From CALAEC01 sp050692915 (lineage in GTDB: Bacteria; Actinomycetota; UBA4738; CALAEC01), in contig JBOGVU010000015.1 of assembly GCA_050692915.1 (NCBI GenBank), positions 1 through 41,668 on the forward strand: a DNA stretch of 41,668 nucleotides, in the 5' to 3' direction. Position 1 is the first letter of the stretch, and the number at the start of each line of letters is the position of its first letter. Shown here piece after piece: positions 31,659 through 39,209 of the stretch. The position numbers and the translations under genes were made by a program. The notes under the pieces are model-generated. The model ran no database searches, was not told the DNA's origin, and saw only the letters and a list, made by a program, of their open reading frames with translations.

Positions 31659-32402
31659 ATGAAGCAGGAAACCGGGACCGGGATCGGACGGGCGCTGCGC
31701 GCTGCCAGGCTGCGCCGAGGCAAGAGCCTCGAGGAGGCCAGCAGGGACACGCGGGTCCGGATCGACTACCTCGACGCTCTTGAGCGCGAGTGGTTCGACG
31801 CGCTCGGCTCCGAGGTGTACGTCCGCGGGTTCCTTCGCTCCTACGCCAGGTACCTCGGCCTGAAGCACGACAAGGTGATCGCCGCGTACGAGCGGGCTTT
31901 CGATAGCGGCACGCCCGGCCCGTCGCCGGTGGAGCGTTCCCCGGGGGTCACGCCGACCGAGGCCGTCGTCCTCACGGAGAAGAAGCGGCCGAACTGGCTG
32001 CTGGCATCGGGCGTCGGCCTCATCGTGCTGGCCGCGGCGGCCGCCATCGGCCTGCTGAACCGGAACACGTCCGTGCCCGAGCCCGCGGACGTCGCCCGGC
32101 CCCCGTCCGTCCCGGTCCTGCCCAGGACCGTCGAGGTCGGCCTGATCTCCCACCAGGCCATCGACGTGGAGGTGGTCATCGACGGGGACCGGGTGGAGCG
32201 GTTCCCCCTCGAGGAAGGTCAGGGGCGCTCGTTCGAGGGCGAGCGGAACATCCTGGTTCGGCTGTCGGAGGGTGGGGTGACCGAGGTGATCGTGAACGGC
32301 CACCGGCTCAGGGCGCCGGGGGACCGGCACGCTCCCTTCGAGGCCACGTACACGCCGGACAGCTTCCGGGAGCAGTCATCGCCGTCGAGCCCCGGCGCGT
32401 GA
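31659..32402 (+). CDS. RodZ-like membrane-anchored HTH protein (DUF4115)
   Basis: An N-terminal XRE-type helix-turn-helix (about residues 8-75, with LRAARLRRGKSLEEASRDTRV and VYVRGFLRSYARYLGL, the RodZ signature) is followed by a linker. One membrane segment (about 108-128, LLASGVGLIVLAAAAAIGLL) comes next, then a periplasm-side domain with the beta-rich DUF4115 pattern (VEVVIDGDRVERFPLEEGQ). In rod-shaped bacteria RodZ links MreB to the cell-wall machinery. Whether this one does so or acts as a membrane regulator cannot be decided. The gene overlaps pgsA (GTGA), so they are coupled. Confidence 0.88.
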   Translation: MKQETGTGIGRALRAARLRRGKSLEEASRDTRVRIDYLDALEREWFDALGSEVYVRGFLRSYARYLGLKHDKVIAAYERAFDSGTPGPSPVERSPGVTPTEAVVLTEKKRPNWLLASGVGLIVLAAAAAIGLLNRNTSVPEPADVARPPSVPVLPRTVEVGLISHQAIDVEVVIDGDRVERFPLEEGQGRSFEGERNILVRLSEGGVTEVIVNGHRLRAPGDRHAPFEATYTPDSFREQSSPSSPGA

Positions 32403-32935
32403 GGCCCCTGGGTCTTGGCTGGCCGAACGTCATCTCGATCTTCCGCATCCTGCTGGCCCCCGTCCTGGTGGTGCTGGTGCTGTCGGAGACCGACACCGCC
32501 GCCGGGGTGGCGGCCGCGGTGTTCGTGTTCGGCGCGCTGACCGATGGGCTCGACGGCTACCTCGCCCGCCGGTACGCGGGCGCCACGGCGCTGGGGCAGT
32601 GGCTCGACCCCCTGGCCGACAAGGTACTGGTGACGGCGCCGGTGGTGGCCCTGACGATCACCGGCCGCTTCCCGGCGTGGGCGACCGCGGTCATCGTCCT
32701 CCGGGAGTTCGCGGTATCGGCGCTCCGGGCCTGGCTCGGCACCCGGGGCGTGGCCATGCCGGCCTCGCCGTGGGGGAAGATCAAGACCGCCGTGCAGATG
32801 GTGCTGGTCCCCCTGTACCTGCTCCCGCTCGGACCGGCGGCCGATCCGTGGCGGCTGGGAGTCCTGTGGGCGGCCGTCATCCTCACGCTGTGGTCTGGGC
32901 TCGACTACTTCTGGAAGGCGGCCACCCGCCGGTGA
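32399..32935 (+). CDS. pgsA: CDP-diacylglycerol-glycerol-3-phosphate 3-phosphatidyltransferase
   Basis: PgsA makes phosphatidylglycerol phosphate from CDP-diacylglycerol, the product of CdsA earlier in the window. The CDP-alcohol phosphotransferase motif is present with its key Asp residues, from D49 (TDGLDGYLARRY) to the LDPLADK segment, inside a protein with about five membrane spans. Length (178 aa) is normal. GTG 32399 overlaps the upstream stop and gives the typical NVISIFRILLAP start. Related CDP-alcohol transferases cannot be fully excluded, but the position before cinA and recA fits pgsA. Confidence 0.92.
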   Translation: MRPLGLGWPNVISIFRILLAPVLVVLVLSETDTAAGVAAAVFVFGALTDGLDGYLARRYAGATALGQWLDPLADKVLVTAPVVALTITGRFPAWATAVIVLREFAVSALRAWLGTRGVAMPASPWGKIKTAVQMVLVPLYLLPLGPAADPWRLGVLWAAVILTLWSGLDYFWKAATRR

Positions 32936-34170
32936 GGGCCGAGATCCTGGGCGTGGGAACCGAGATCCTCCTGGGGCAGATCGCGAACACGAACGCGCAG
33001 TGGATGTCACAGCGGCTGGCCGAGATCGGGGTGGACGTCCTCCACCACCAGGTCGTGGGCGACAACGTGCCGCGCATCGCCGAGGCCATCGCGCTGGCGA
33101 CGTCCCGGGCCGACGTGGTGCTGGTGACCGGGGGCCTCGGTCCGACCGGGGACGATGTGACCAGGGAGGCCGTGTCCGCGGCGGCCGGGGTCGGGCTGGT
33201 GCGCACCCCGGAGATCGAGGATTACCTCCGGGACAAGTTCCGGCGGATGCAGCGGGAGATGCCGGAGTCGAACCTGGTCCAGGCGGACGTCCCCGAGGGG
33301 GCCCGGTACCTCCTGCCCGAGCGTGGCACCGCGCCCGGCCTCGTCCTCGAGCTCGCCGGCGGGACCCGCGTCTACGCGGTCCCGGGCGTGCCGGCGGAGA
33401 TGCGCGAGATGATGGAGGAGACGATCCTTCCCGAGCTCCGGTCGATCGCCGGACCGGCGGGGATCGTGTCTCGGGTGCTCAAGGTGGTCGGCATCCCCGA
33501 GGCCAGCGTGGGGGAGCTGCTCGACGACCTGTTCCGATCCTCGTCGAACCCGACCGTGGCCTACCTGGCGTCCGCCGGCGAGGTCCGGGTCCGCCTGACC
33601 GCCAAGGCCTCCTCGCCCGAGGAGGCGTCCGTGCTGATCGAGCCGGTGGAGCGCCAGGTCCGAGAGCGGCTGGGGGACCGGGTGTTCGGCACCGACGACG
33701 AGGAGCTCGAGGAGGTCCTGGGACGGCTGCTCCTGGAGCGAGGCCTGAGCGTGGCCGTGGCCGAGTCGGTCACCGGCGGGGGGCTGACGTCCCGGATCGT
33801 CCACGTGCCCGATTCCTCGCGGTACTTCCTCGGAGGGATCGTGGCGTACTCGGCGGAGGCGAAGGCCGAGCTGCTTCGGGTGTCAAAAGAGACGCTGGAA
33901 GGCCCGGGGATGGTGAGCGAGACGTGCGCGGTGGAGATGGCCCGCGGCGTCCGTGCGGCGTTCGGGGCCGACGTCGGCGTGGCCACCACCGGGGTGGCCG
34001 GCCCCGAGCCGCTCGAGGGTCACGCGCCCGGCGAGGTGTGGGTGGCGGTGTCCGGCCCGGGGCGGGAGGAGGCCCGCCGGTTCGTGGCCCCCGGGGACCG
34101 CGATCAGGTCCGAAGATGGGCCGAGCAGACCGCCCTGGACCTGACCCGCCGCACCCTGCTGGAGGGCTGA
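32932..34170 (+). CDS. cinA: CinA-family protein with nicotinamide-nucleotide amidase domain
   Basis: The N-terminal MoaB-like domain (AEILGVGTEILLGQIANTNA, then VTGGLGPTGDDVTREA) is the COG1058 part, linked to ADP-ribose and NMN metabolism. The C-terminal domain from about residue 260 is the PncC-type deamidase (AESVTGGGLTSRI, GGIVAYSAEAK, GVATTGVAGP). GTG 32932 overlaps pgsA (GTGA), and the 412-residue length matches full two-domain CinA. The pgsA-cinA-recA neighbourhood is common in Gram-positive and actinobacterial genomes. Confidence 0.95.
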   Translation: MRAEILGVGTEILLGQIANTNAQWMSQRLAEIGVDVLHHQVVGDNVPRIAEAIALATSRADVVLVTGGLGPTGDDVTREAVSAAAGVGLVRTPEIEDYLRDKFRRMQREMPESNLVQADVPEGARYLLPERGTAPGLVLELAGGTRVYAVPGVPAEMREMMEETILPELRSIAGPAGIVSRVLKVVGIPEASVGELLDDLFRSSSNPTVAYLASAGEVRVRLTAKASSPEEASVLIEPVERQVRERLGDRVFGTDDEELEEVLGRLLLERGLSVAVAESVTGGGLTSRIVHVPDSSRYFLGGIVAYSAEAKAELLRVSKETLEGPGMVSETCAVEMARGVRAAFGADVGVATTGVAGPEPLEGHAPGEVWVAVSGPGREEARRFVAPGDRDQVRRWAEQTALDLTRRTLLEG

Positions 34171-34763
34171 TGGCCCGGGACCGGGCGGCCCGTCCCGAGG
34201 CGGCACCGCTGCGGCTGTTCGCCGCGGTGGACCTTCCCCCTCGGGTCCGCGAGGAGATCGAGCGGGCCATCGAGCCGTGGCGGGAGCGCCTCCCGGGAGG
34301 CCGGTGGGTCAAGCCGGAGAACTGGCACGTCACCGTGAAGTTCCTGGGCCGGACATGGCCCCGCCTGGTGGCCCCCGTGACCGAAGCGGTCCGCGAGGCC
34401 GCCGCCGCCATCCGCCCGTTCCGCGTCGGGGTGGAGGGGATGGGCGTGTTCCCCGGCCCCGGCAGGGCCCGGGTGCTGTGGGTGGGCCTCGTGGACCGGG
34501 ACGACAGTCTGCCGGCCCTGGCCCGGGCGCTCGACGACCGCCTGGCCGACGAGTTCCCCCCCGAGAAGCGGGGCTTCACCCCGCACCTCACGGTGGCCAG
34601 GTTCAACCCGCCGGCGGCGGTCCGGGACCATGTCGAGGAGCTGGCCGCCACCGCGTTCGACGTCGCGCCGTTCCGGGTGGGCGAGCTCGTGCTGTACCGG
34701 AGTCATCTCTCGCCGCGCGGAGCGCGGTACGAGCCGCTGGAGCGGTTCCCCCTCCGGGGCTGA
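34170..34763 (+). CDS. thpR: RNA 2',3'-cyclic phosphodiesterase (2H family)
   Basis: The two catalytic HxTx motifs are HVTV (H53, T55) and HLTV (H139, T141), each in its usual strand, with the family start LRLFAAVDLPPRVREEIE and the KPENWHVTVKFLG block. ThpR (LigT) opens RNA 2',3'-cyclic phosphates. ATG 34170 shares one base with the cinA stop. The gene ends three bases from the opposing acyl-CoA ligase stop, without a terminator between. Confidence 0.95.
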   Translation: MARDRAARPEAAPLRLFAAVDLPPRVREEIERAIEPWRERLPGGRWVKPENWHVTVKFLGRTWPRLVAPVTEAVREAAAAIRPFRVGVEGMGVFPGPGRARVLWVGLVDRDDSLPALARALDDRLADEFPPEKRGFTPHLTVARFNPPAAVRDHVEELAATAFDVAPFRVGELVLYRSHLSPRGARYEPLERFPLRG

Positions 34764-34766
34764 GCC

Positions 34767-36833
34767 CTAGGAGGGCTCGACGAGGGCGTCCACGGCCACC
34801 ACGCCGGTGCCGTCGACGAACAGCGGGTTGATCTCGACCGTGGCCAGCCCGGTGGCCGTGACCAGGTCGAGGAGCCGGAGCGCGCAGTCGATGACGCGAT
34901 CGGCCGGGAACCGCCGTCCCCGGGCCCCCTCGAGGAGGAGCCGTCCCCACTCAGTGGAGGAGAGTGCCCGCCGAACCGTTCGATCCGACGCCGGGCCGGC
35001 CACCACCACCGACTGCTGAAGGGCCTCGGTCCAGGCGCCGCCCAGGCCCAGGAGGGCGCACGCCCCGTACTGTTCGTCCTCGAACGCGCCCACGATCAGC
35101 TCGAGGTCGGCCCGCCGCTGCTCCGCCACGAGCACGGCCGGAGCCATCCCCAGCAGGTCCCTGACCGCCACCTCCACCTGCCCCGGCGAGCCCAGGCCGA
35201 CGCGGACGCCGCCGGCCTCGGTCTTGTGGTCGAGGCCCGGGCCGGAGATCTTGGCAACCACGGGGAAGCCGATGCGTCCGGCCGCGGACACGGCGTCCTC
35301 GACCGAGCCGACCTCCTCCTCGCGGGGCACCGGGATCCCGGCCGCCGCCAGGAGACGCTTCGCCCCGGCCTCGGTCCATCCGTCGGTCTCCGCGGCGGCC
35401 CTGGCCGCGTCGGCCATGGGGAGCGGGTCCCGGAGGGCGGCCGGCTCTTCTCGCCACGCCTGCCATCGGGCCATCGCGGCGAGCGACCGCAGCGTCCGAG
35501 AGGCACCCCGGACCACCGGGATCCGGCGCTCCCAGCACGCCCGGAGGGTCGCCTCGTCCGCTGACTCGGACCCGCCGTAGGCCAGGAGCACGACGCAGCC
35601 GGGACGGTCCACGGCCTCGATGCCGGCGCGGACGAAGACCCGCTCCGACTCGGCCCGGGCCAGGAACTTGTCGAGGCCGAGGACCACGAGGTGCGGCTGG
35701 CTGTCGAGGAGGATCGGCAGCCCGTCCCGGTAGATCGCCTCGGACCGGTCCAGGGGCCACAGGTCGAGCGGGTTCGCGGCCAGCGGATCCAGGGACGGGA
35801 ACCGTGCCCGGAGGGCGTCGATCGCTCCCGGAACCGGCGGGAGGTCCACGCCGTGGGCCTCCGCGAGGTCGGCAAACAGGTTCGACTGGCCCCCGGAGTC
35901 GCCCGCGTACACCAGCCGTCCGGGGGGACGCTCCAGACGCTTGCCCAGGAGCTCCAGGGCGGCCTGCAGCTCGTCGAGGTCCTCCACCTCCAGGGCGCCG
36001 GCGTCCCGGAGGACCGCGGAGAAGACCTCGGCGTCGCCGGCCAGCGCGCCGGTGTGGGCCACGGCGCCGCCGCGGCCGGCGTCGGAACGTCCCACCTTCA
36101 GGGCCACCACGACCTTCCCGGCCTCCACAGCCCCCCGGAGGGCCGCCCGGAACGACCCGGGACGACGGATCCCCTCGACGAACAGGCCGATCACCTCGGT
36201 CCGGGGATCCTCGACCAAGAACTCCAGGACCGAGGTCATGTCGAGGGACAGCTCGTTGCCCACGGAGACGATGTGCGAGAACCCGATCCGCCATGGCATC
36301 GACGTGAACAGCTCGCACACCGAGCCCGACTGGGAGACCAGGGCCACCCGCCCGGGTTGGAGGTCAGGGTCGAGGGTGCCCACGTACGGGACCACGCCGT
36401 GGTGGAGCGAGGCGAACCCCATGCAGTTCGGCCCCACCGCCTCCATGCCGGTCTCCTCGATGGCCGCCCGGAGATCGGCCTCCACCTCCCGGCCGCCCTC
36501 GTTGGCCCCCGCCCCGGGGATCACCGCCGAGGTCACTCCGCCCGCGGCCGCTGTGCGGATGGCGTCGGCCAGCCGGGGGGCCCCCACGGCGAACACGGCC
36601 AGGTCCACCGGCCCGGCCTCCTCGAACGTGGGGAACGTGAGGACGTCGTCCACCGGCTGGCCCGAGGGGTGGATGCCCACCACCCGGCCGGGGAAGCGGG
36701 CCAGGTTGCCCAGGGTGAGCCGGGCGATCTCGTTGCGGGGCGAGGCCCCCACCACGGCGATCCCCCCCGCCTCCAGGCAGCGCTCGAACCCCATCGCGGG
36801 CCAGTGTGCGGCACCGTGAGGCCCGCTCGCCAC
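34767..36833 (-). CDS. Fused NDP-forming acyl-CoA synthetase (alpha and beta domains)
   Basis: The protein joins a CoA-binding Rossmann domain (GGIAVVGASPRNEIARL, about 23-39), a succinyl-CoA-ligase-like middle (GPNCMG, SQSGSVCELF, and the likely phosphohistidine H260 in AHTGALAGD) and a C-terminal ATP-grasp domain (about 455-688, VAKISGPGLDHKTEAGGV and VEINPLFV). This is the layout of ADP-forming acetyl/acyl-CoA synthetases and Pat proteins, here without an acetyltransferase domain. Reaction direction and acyl group are unknown. GTG 36833 was chosen because TACGCT ends six bases upstream; ATG 36794 (13 codons later, 675 aa) is the alternative. It diverges from the XRE gene across a shared palindrome. 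Confidence 0.9.
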   Translation of the reverse strand: MASGPHGAAHWPAMGFERCLEAGGIAVVGASPRNEIARLTLGNLARFPGRVVGIHPSGQPVDDVLTFPTFEEAGPVDLAVFAVGAPRLADAIRTAAAGGVTSAVIPGAGANEGGREVEADLRAAIEETGMEAVGPNCMGFASLHHGVVPYVGTLDPDLQPGRVALVSQSGSVCELFTSMPWRIGFSHIVSVGNELSLDMTSVLEFLVEDPRTEVIGLFVEGIRRPGSFRAALRGAVEAGKVVVALKVGRSDAGRGGAVAHTGALAGDAEVFSAVLRDAGALEVEDLDELQAALELLGKRLERPPGRLVYAGDSGGQSNLFADLAEAHGVDLPPVPGAIDALRARFPSLDPLAANPLDLWPLDRSEAIYRDGLPILLDSQPHLVVLGLDKFLARAESERVFVRAGIEAVDRPGCVVLLAYGGSESADEATLRACWERRIPVVRGASRTLRSLAAMARWQAWREEPAALRDPLPMADAARAAAETDGWTEAGAKRLLAAAGIPVPREEEVGSVEDAVSAAGRIGFPVVAKISGPGLDHKTEAGGVRVGLGSPGQVEVAVRDLLGMAPAVLVAEQRRADLELIVGAFEDEQYGACALLGLGGAWTEALQQSVVVAGPASDRTVRRALSSTEWGRLLLEGARGRRFPADRVIDCALRLLDLVTATGLATVEINPLFVDGTGVVAVDALVEPS

Positions 36834-36836
36834 CGT

Positions 36837-36856
36837 GATAGCGTATGTGCTATCGT
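36837..36856. promoter_or_regulatory. Palindromic operator between overlapping divergent leaderless promoters
   Basis: GATAGC (36837-36842) and GCTATC (36849-36854) form a perfect inverted repeat with a six-base spacer. The minus-strand TACGCT (36845-36840), six bases before GTG 36833, lies within it. The plus-strand TATCGT (36851-36856), seven bases before ATG 36864, overlaps its right arm. A dimer bound here would block both genes. The adjacent XRE protein is the obvious candidate binder, by analogy with autoregulated antitoxins; this is inference. Confidence 0.55.
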
Positions 36857-36863
36857 CCAGGGT

Positions 36864-37199
36864 ATGGACGCGGCCAGGGTTCTTCGACAGGCCAGGCGGC
36901 GGGCCGGGCTGACCCAGCGGGAGTTGGCGGCCCGGGCCGGGGTGGCCCAGTCCGTGGTCGGGCGGATCGAGACCGGCGCGGTGATCCCCCGCGTGGACAC
37001 CCTCGACCGGCTCCTTGCCGCGGCCGGCCAGGGGCTCGAGTCGACCCCCCGCCCCGGGCGCGGAGTAGACCGGACCCTCGGAAGAGGGCTCCTGGCGCTC
37101 ACTCCCGGCGAACGGGCCCGTGTGGCCGCCCGGAACGATCGGAACGTGATGGAGGTGTCGAGACGTGCCAGGCGGACGGGTCCGGTTCGAACCGCTTGA
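36864..37199 (+). CDS. XRE-family HTH regulator, candidate antitoxin
   Basis: The first 60 residues are a classic XRE helix-turn-helix (LRQARRRAGLTQRELAARAG, then VAQSVVGRIETGAVIPRVDTLDRLLAAAG, split). The remaining 50 are a basic, Arg-rich tail without known domain. TATCGT ends seven bases before the ATG, which fits a leaderless transcript. The 3' end overlaps the nucleotidyltransferase gene by 35 bases. The order small XRE protein then nucleotidyltransferase, together with the overlapping operator, resembles toxin-antitoxin modules; the pair may equally be a regulator plus an RNA-modifying enzyme. Confidence 0.85.
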   Translation: MDAARVLRQARRRAGLTQRELAARAGVAQSVVGRIETGAVIPRVDTLDRLLAAAGQGLESTPRPGRGVDRTLGRGLLALTPGERARVAARNDRNVMEVSRRARRTGPVRTA

Positions 37200-37716
37200 T
37201 GCGCTGGAGATCCTGGTCAAGCACCGAGCTCGATTCGTCGTGATCGGAGGATTCGCGGCGCAGCTCCACGGATCCCCGATGCTCACGCAGGACATCGACG
37301 TCTGTTACGCGCGGGACGACGTGGACCTCGAGCGCATGGCGGCCGCCCTGCAGGAGCTGCGGGCGACGCTCCGGGGGGCGCCCCCCGACGTGCCGTTCGT
37401 CCTCGACGCCAAGGCCCTGCGGATGGGGGACCGCTTCACGTTGGACACAGACGCGGGAGCACTCGATATCCTCGGTCACCCGTCGGGGGCCCCAGGCGGC
37501 TACGAGGAGCTGGAGCGGAGCGCAGACGAGTTCGATCTGGGAACCATCACGGTCAGGGTGGCCTCCATCGACGACCTCATCCGGATGAAGCGGGCGGCAG
37601 GACGCCCCAAGGACCTCGCGGCCGTCGAGGAGCTGGGCGCGCTGCGCGACGAGATCGACGAACGGGCCATGGCCGAGCGACGACGGCGGCGACGGCGCCC
37701 CCGCGGGTCGAAATAA
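37165..37716 (+). CDS. Nucleotidyltransferase, candidate toxin of an XRE/NTase pair
   Basis: The Pol-beta-like fold is marked by FVVIGGFAAQLHGSPMLTQD (about residues 24-43) followed by DIDV, the GG-x-DxD metal-binding pattern, with a third acidic residue likely in GALDILGH near 98-105. A C-terminal helix with SIDDLIRMKRAAGRPKD is typical of AbiEii/DUF6036-like enzymes, which add nucleotides to tRNA or proteins when they act as toxins. GTG 37165 has GGAGGT eight bases upstream, inside the XRE gene. The last 15 residues are almost all Arg, Pro and Gly. Activity as a toxin is inference from the arrangement. Confidence 0.82.
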   Translation: MPGGRVRFEPLDALEILVKHRARFVVIGGFAAQLHGSPMLTQDIDVCYARDDVDLERMAAALQELRATLRGAPPDVPFVLDAKALRMGDRFTLDTDAGALDILGHPSGAPGGYEELERSADEFDLGTITVRVASIDDLIRMKRAAGRPKDLAAVEELGALRDEIDERAMAERRRRRRRPRGSK

Positions 37717-37731
37717 GACGGGAGGGGGGTC

Positions 37732-38571
37732 ATGCGGGAGCATGAGGAGGAGCACGAGAGCCTGGAGGCCGGCGGGGCCGAGCCGATCGAGGACGAGCCC
37801 GTTCCGGCCGGCATCGGCCGGGTCGTGGAGGAGGGCCTGGGTCCCGGCAGGCCCAAGCGCGTGGCCGTGATCGGCGCCGGGATGGCCGGCCTGGCGTCCG
37901 CCCTCGAGCTGAAACGGGCCGGGCACCACGTGACGGTCCTGGAGGCCCAGAATCGGGTCGGCGGCCGCATCCTCACCTGCCGGGACTTCGCGCCCGGCCT
38001 GTACTCGGAGTTCGGCGCGATGCGCCTGCCCCGATCCCACGACCTCACGCTGGCGTACTGCGACAGGTTCGACCTGGAGCTGCGTCCCTTCGTCATGGGG
38101 AACCCGAGGGGTCTGGTCCACGTGGGCGGTCAACGGATGACGATCGAGGAGGCCGGGCGCGATCCGTCGCGGCTCCCGTTCGAGCTCGCGGAGCACGAGC
38201 GCGGCCGGACCGCCGACGAGATGTGGGCCGAGGCGATCGGGGAGATCCGCGAGCTCCTGGAGCGCGAGGGGGAGGGGGCCTGGGAGACCATCGTGGCAGA
38301 GTACGACCGGTACTCGCTCTCGGAGTTCCTCCAGGCCCGCGGGTTCTCGGACGGGGCCATCGAGTACTACGCGGTGATGAACTTCGTCGAGGCCGACATG
38401 AACAACGCCGTCGTGGAGGTGCTCCGCGAGGAGCTCGGAGGTGCGTACGTGGACATGCAGGAGGTGGTGGGGGGATGGACCGGCTGCCCAACGCCCTCTA
38501 CCGGGAGCTGGAGCGGGAGGTCCGGTTCGGGCACGAGGTCCACGCGATCGAGCAGGACGAGTCCGCGGTGA
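37732..38571 (+). CDS. N-terminal part of frameshifted flavin amine oxidase
   Basis: After an acidic leader of about 40 residues comes the FAD-binding VAVIGAGMAGLASALELKRAG (split, residues 43-63), EAQNRVGGRI and FGAMRLPRSHD, all typical of the flavin-containing amine oxidase / L-amino-acid oxidase family. The frame then follows the family up to the VDMQEVVGG segment near base 38470, where homology moves to another frame; the last 33 residues to the stop at 38571 are out of frame. ATG 37732 follows a GGGAGGGG. It is probably one gene with the entry at 38475. Confidence 0.8.
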   Translation: MREHEEEHESLEAGGAEPIEDEPVPAGIGRVVEEGLGPGRPKRVAVIGAGMAGLASALELKRAGHHVTVLEAQNRVGGRILTCRDFAPGLYSEFGAMRLPRSHDLTLAYCDRFDLELRPFVMGNPRGLVHVGGQRMTIEEAGRDPSRLPFELAEHERGRTADEMWAEAIGEIRELLEREGEGAWETIVAEYDRYSLSEFLQARGFSDGAIEYYAVMNFVEADMNNAVVEVLREELGGAYVDMQEVVGGWTGCPTPSTGSWSGRSGSGTRSTRSSRTSPR

Positions 38572-39206
38572 CCCTGCACGTGAGGACCGAGGCCGGGCGG
38601 TTCTCGATGGCCGCGGACCGGGTGATCTGCACGCTCCCGTTCCCGGTGCTCCGGACGATCGAGATCCGGCCGGCGTTCGACCGCGGCAAGCAGCGGGCCA
38701 TCCGCCAGCTCAACTACCACGCCTCCACGAAGGTGCTGTTCCAGGTCCGCCGGCGGTTCTGGGAGGAGGAGGAGGGGATCCTCGGCGGCGCCACGGTGAC
38801 CGATCTGCCGGTCCGCCGGCTCAACTACCCGACGCCGGACCCGGACACCGAGCGAGGGGTCCTCCTGGCCCCGTACACGTGGGGACAGGACGCCCTCCAG
38901 TGGGGGGCCATGGACCCGGAGACTCGGCTGGAGGAGGCCCTCCACGACGTGGCCCAGATCCACCCCCAGATCCTCGAGGAGTTCGAGGTGGGGGCGTCGC
39001 ACGCCTGGTACAGCGACCGGTGGGCCCGGGGGGCCTTCGCCCTGTTCGCCCCGGAGCAGCAGACCGACCTCCAGGAGGACATCGTCCGTCCCGAGGGCCG
39101 GGTCCACTTCGCCGGCGAGCACTGCTCGCTCTATCACGCCTGGATCCAGGGGGCCCTCGAGTCCGGCATCCGGGCCGCCCTCGAGGTTCACGCGGCACAG
39201 AGCTGA
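38475..39206 (+). CDS. C-terminal part of frameshifted flavin amine oxidase
   Basis: This frame carries the rest of the oxidase: MDRLPNALYRELEREVRFG, the substrate-domain strands, LNYHASTKVLFQVRRRFW and the FAD-contacting end GRVHFAGEHCSLYHAWIQGAL (split). An in-frame ATG falls exactly after the G-run at 38469-38474, and GGAGGT lies 12 bases before it, so independent translation as a 243-residue second polypeptide cannot be excluded. More likely one G is missing from the run, or the ribosome slips by -1. The GEHCS...WIQGALESG end is closer to L-amino-acid oxidases than to mammalian-type monoamine oxidases. The stop lies three bases from the opposing gene. Confidence 0.78.
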   Translation: MDRLPNALYRELEREVRFGHEVHAIEQDESAVTLHVRTEAGRFSMAADRVICTLPFPVLRTIEIRPAFDRGKQRAIRQLNYHASTKVLFQVRRRFWEEEEGILGGATVTDLPVRRLNYPTPDPDTERGVLLAPYTWGQDALQWGAMDPETRLEEALHDVAQIHPQILEEFEVGASHAWYSDRWARGAFALFAPEQQTDLQEDIVRPEGRVHFAGEHCSLYHAWIQGALESGIRAALEVHAAQS

Positions 39207-39209
39207 CGG

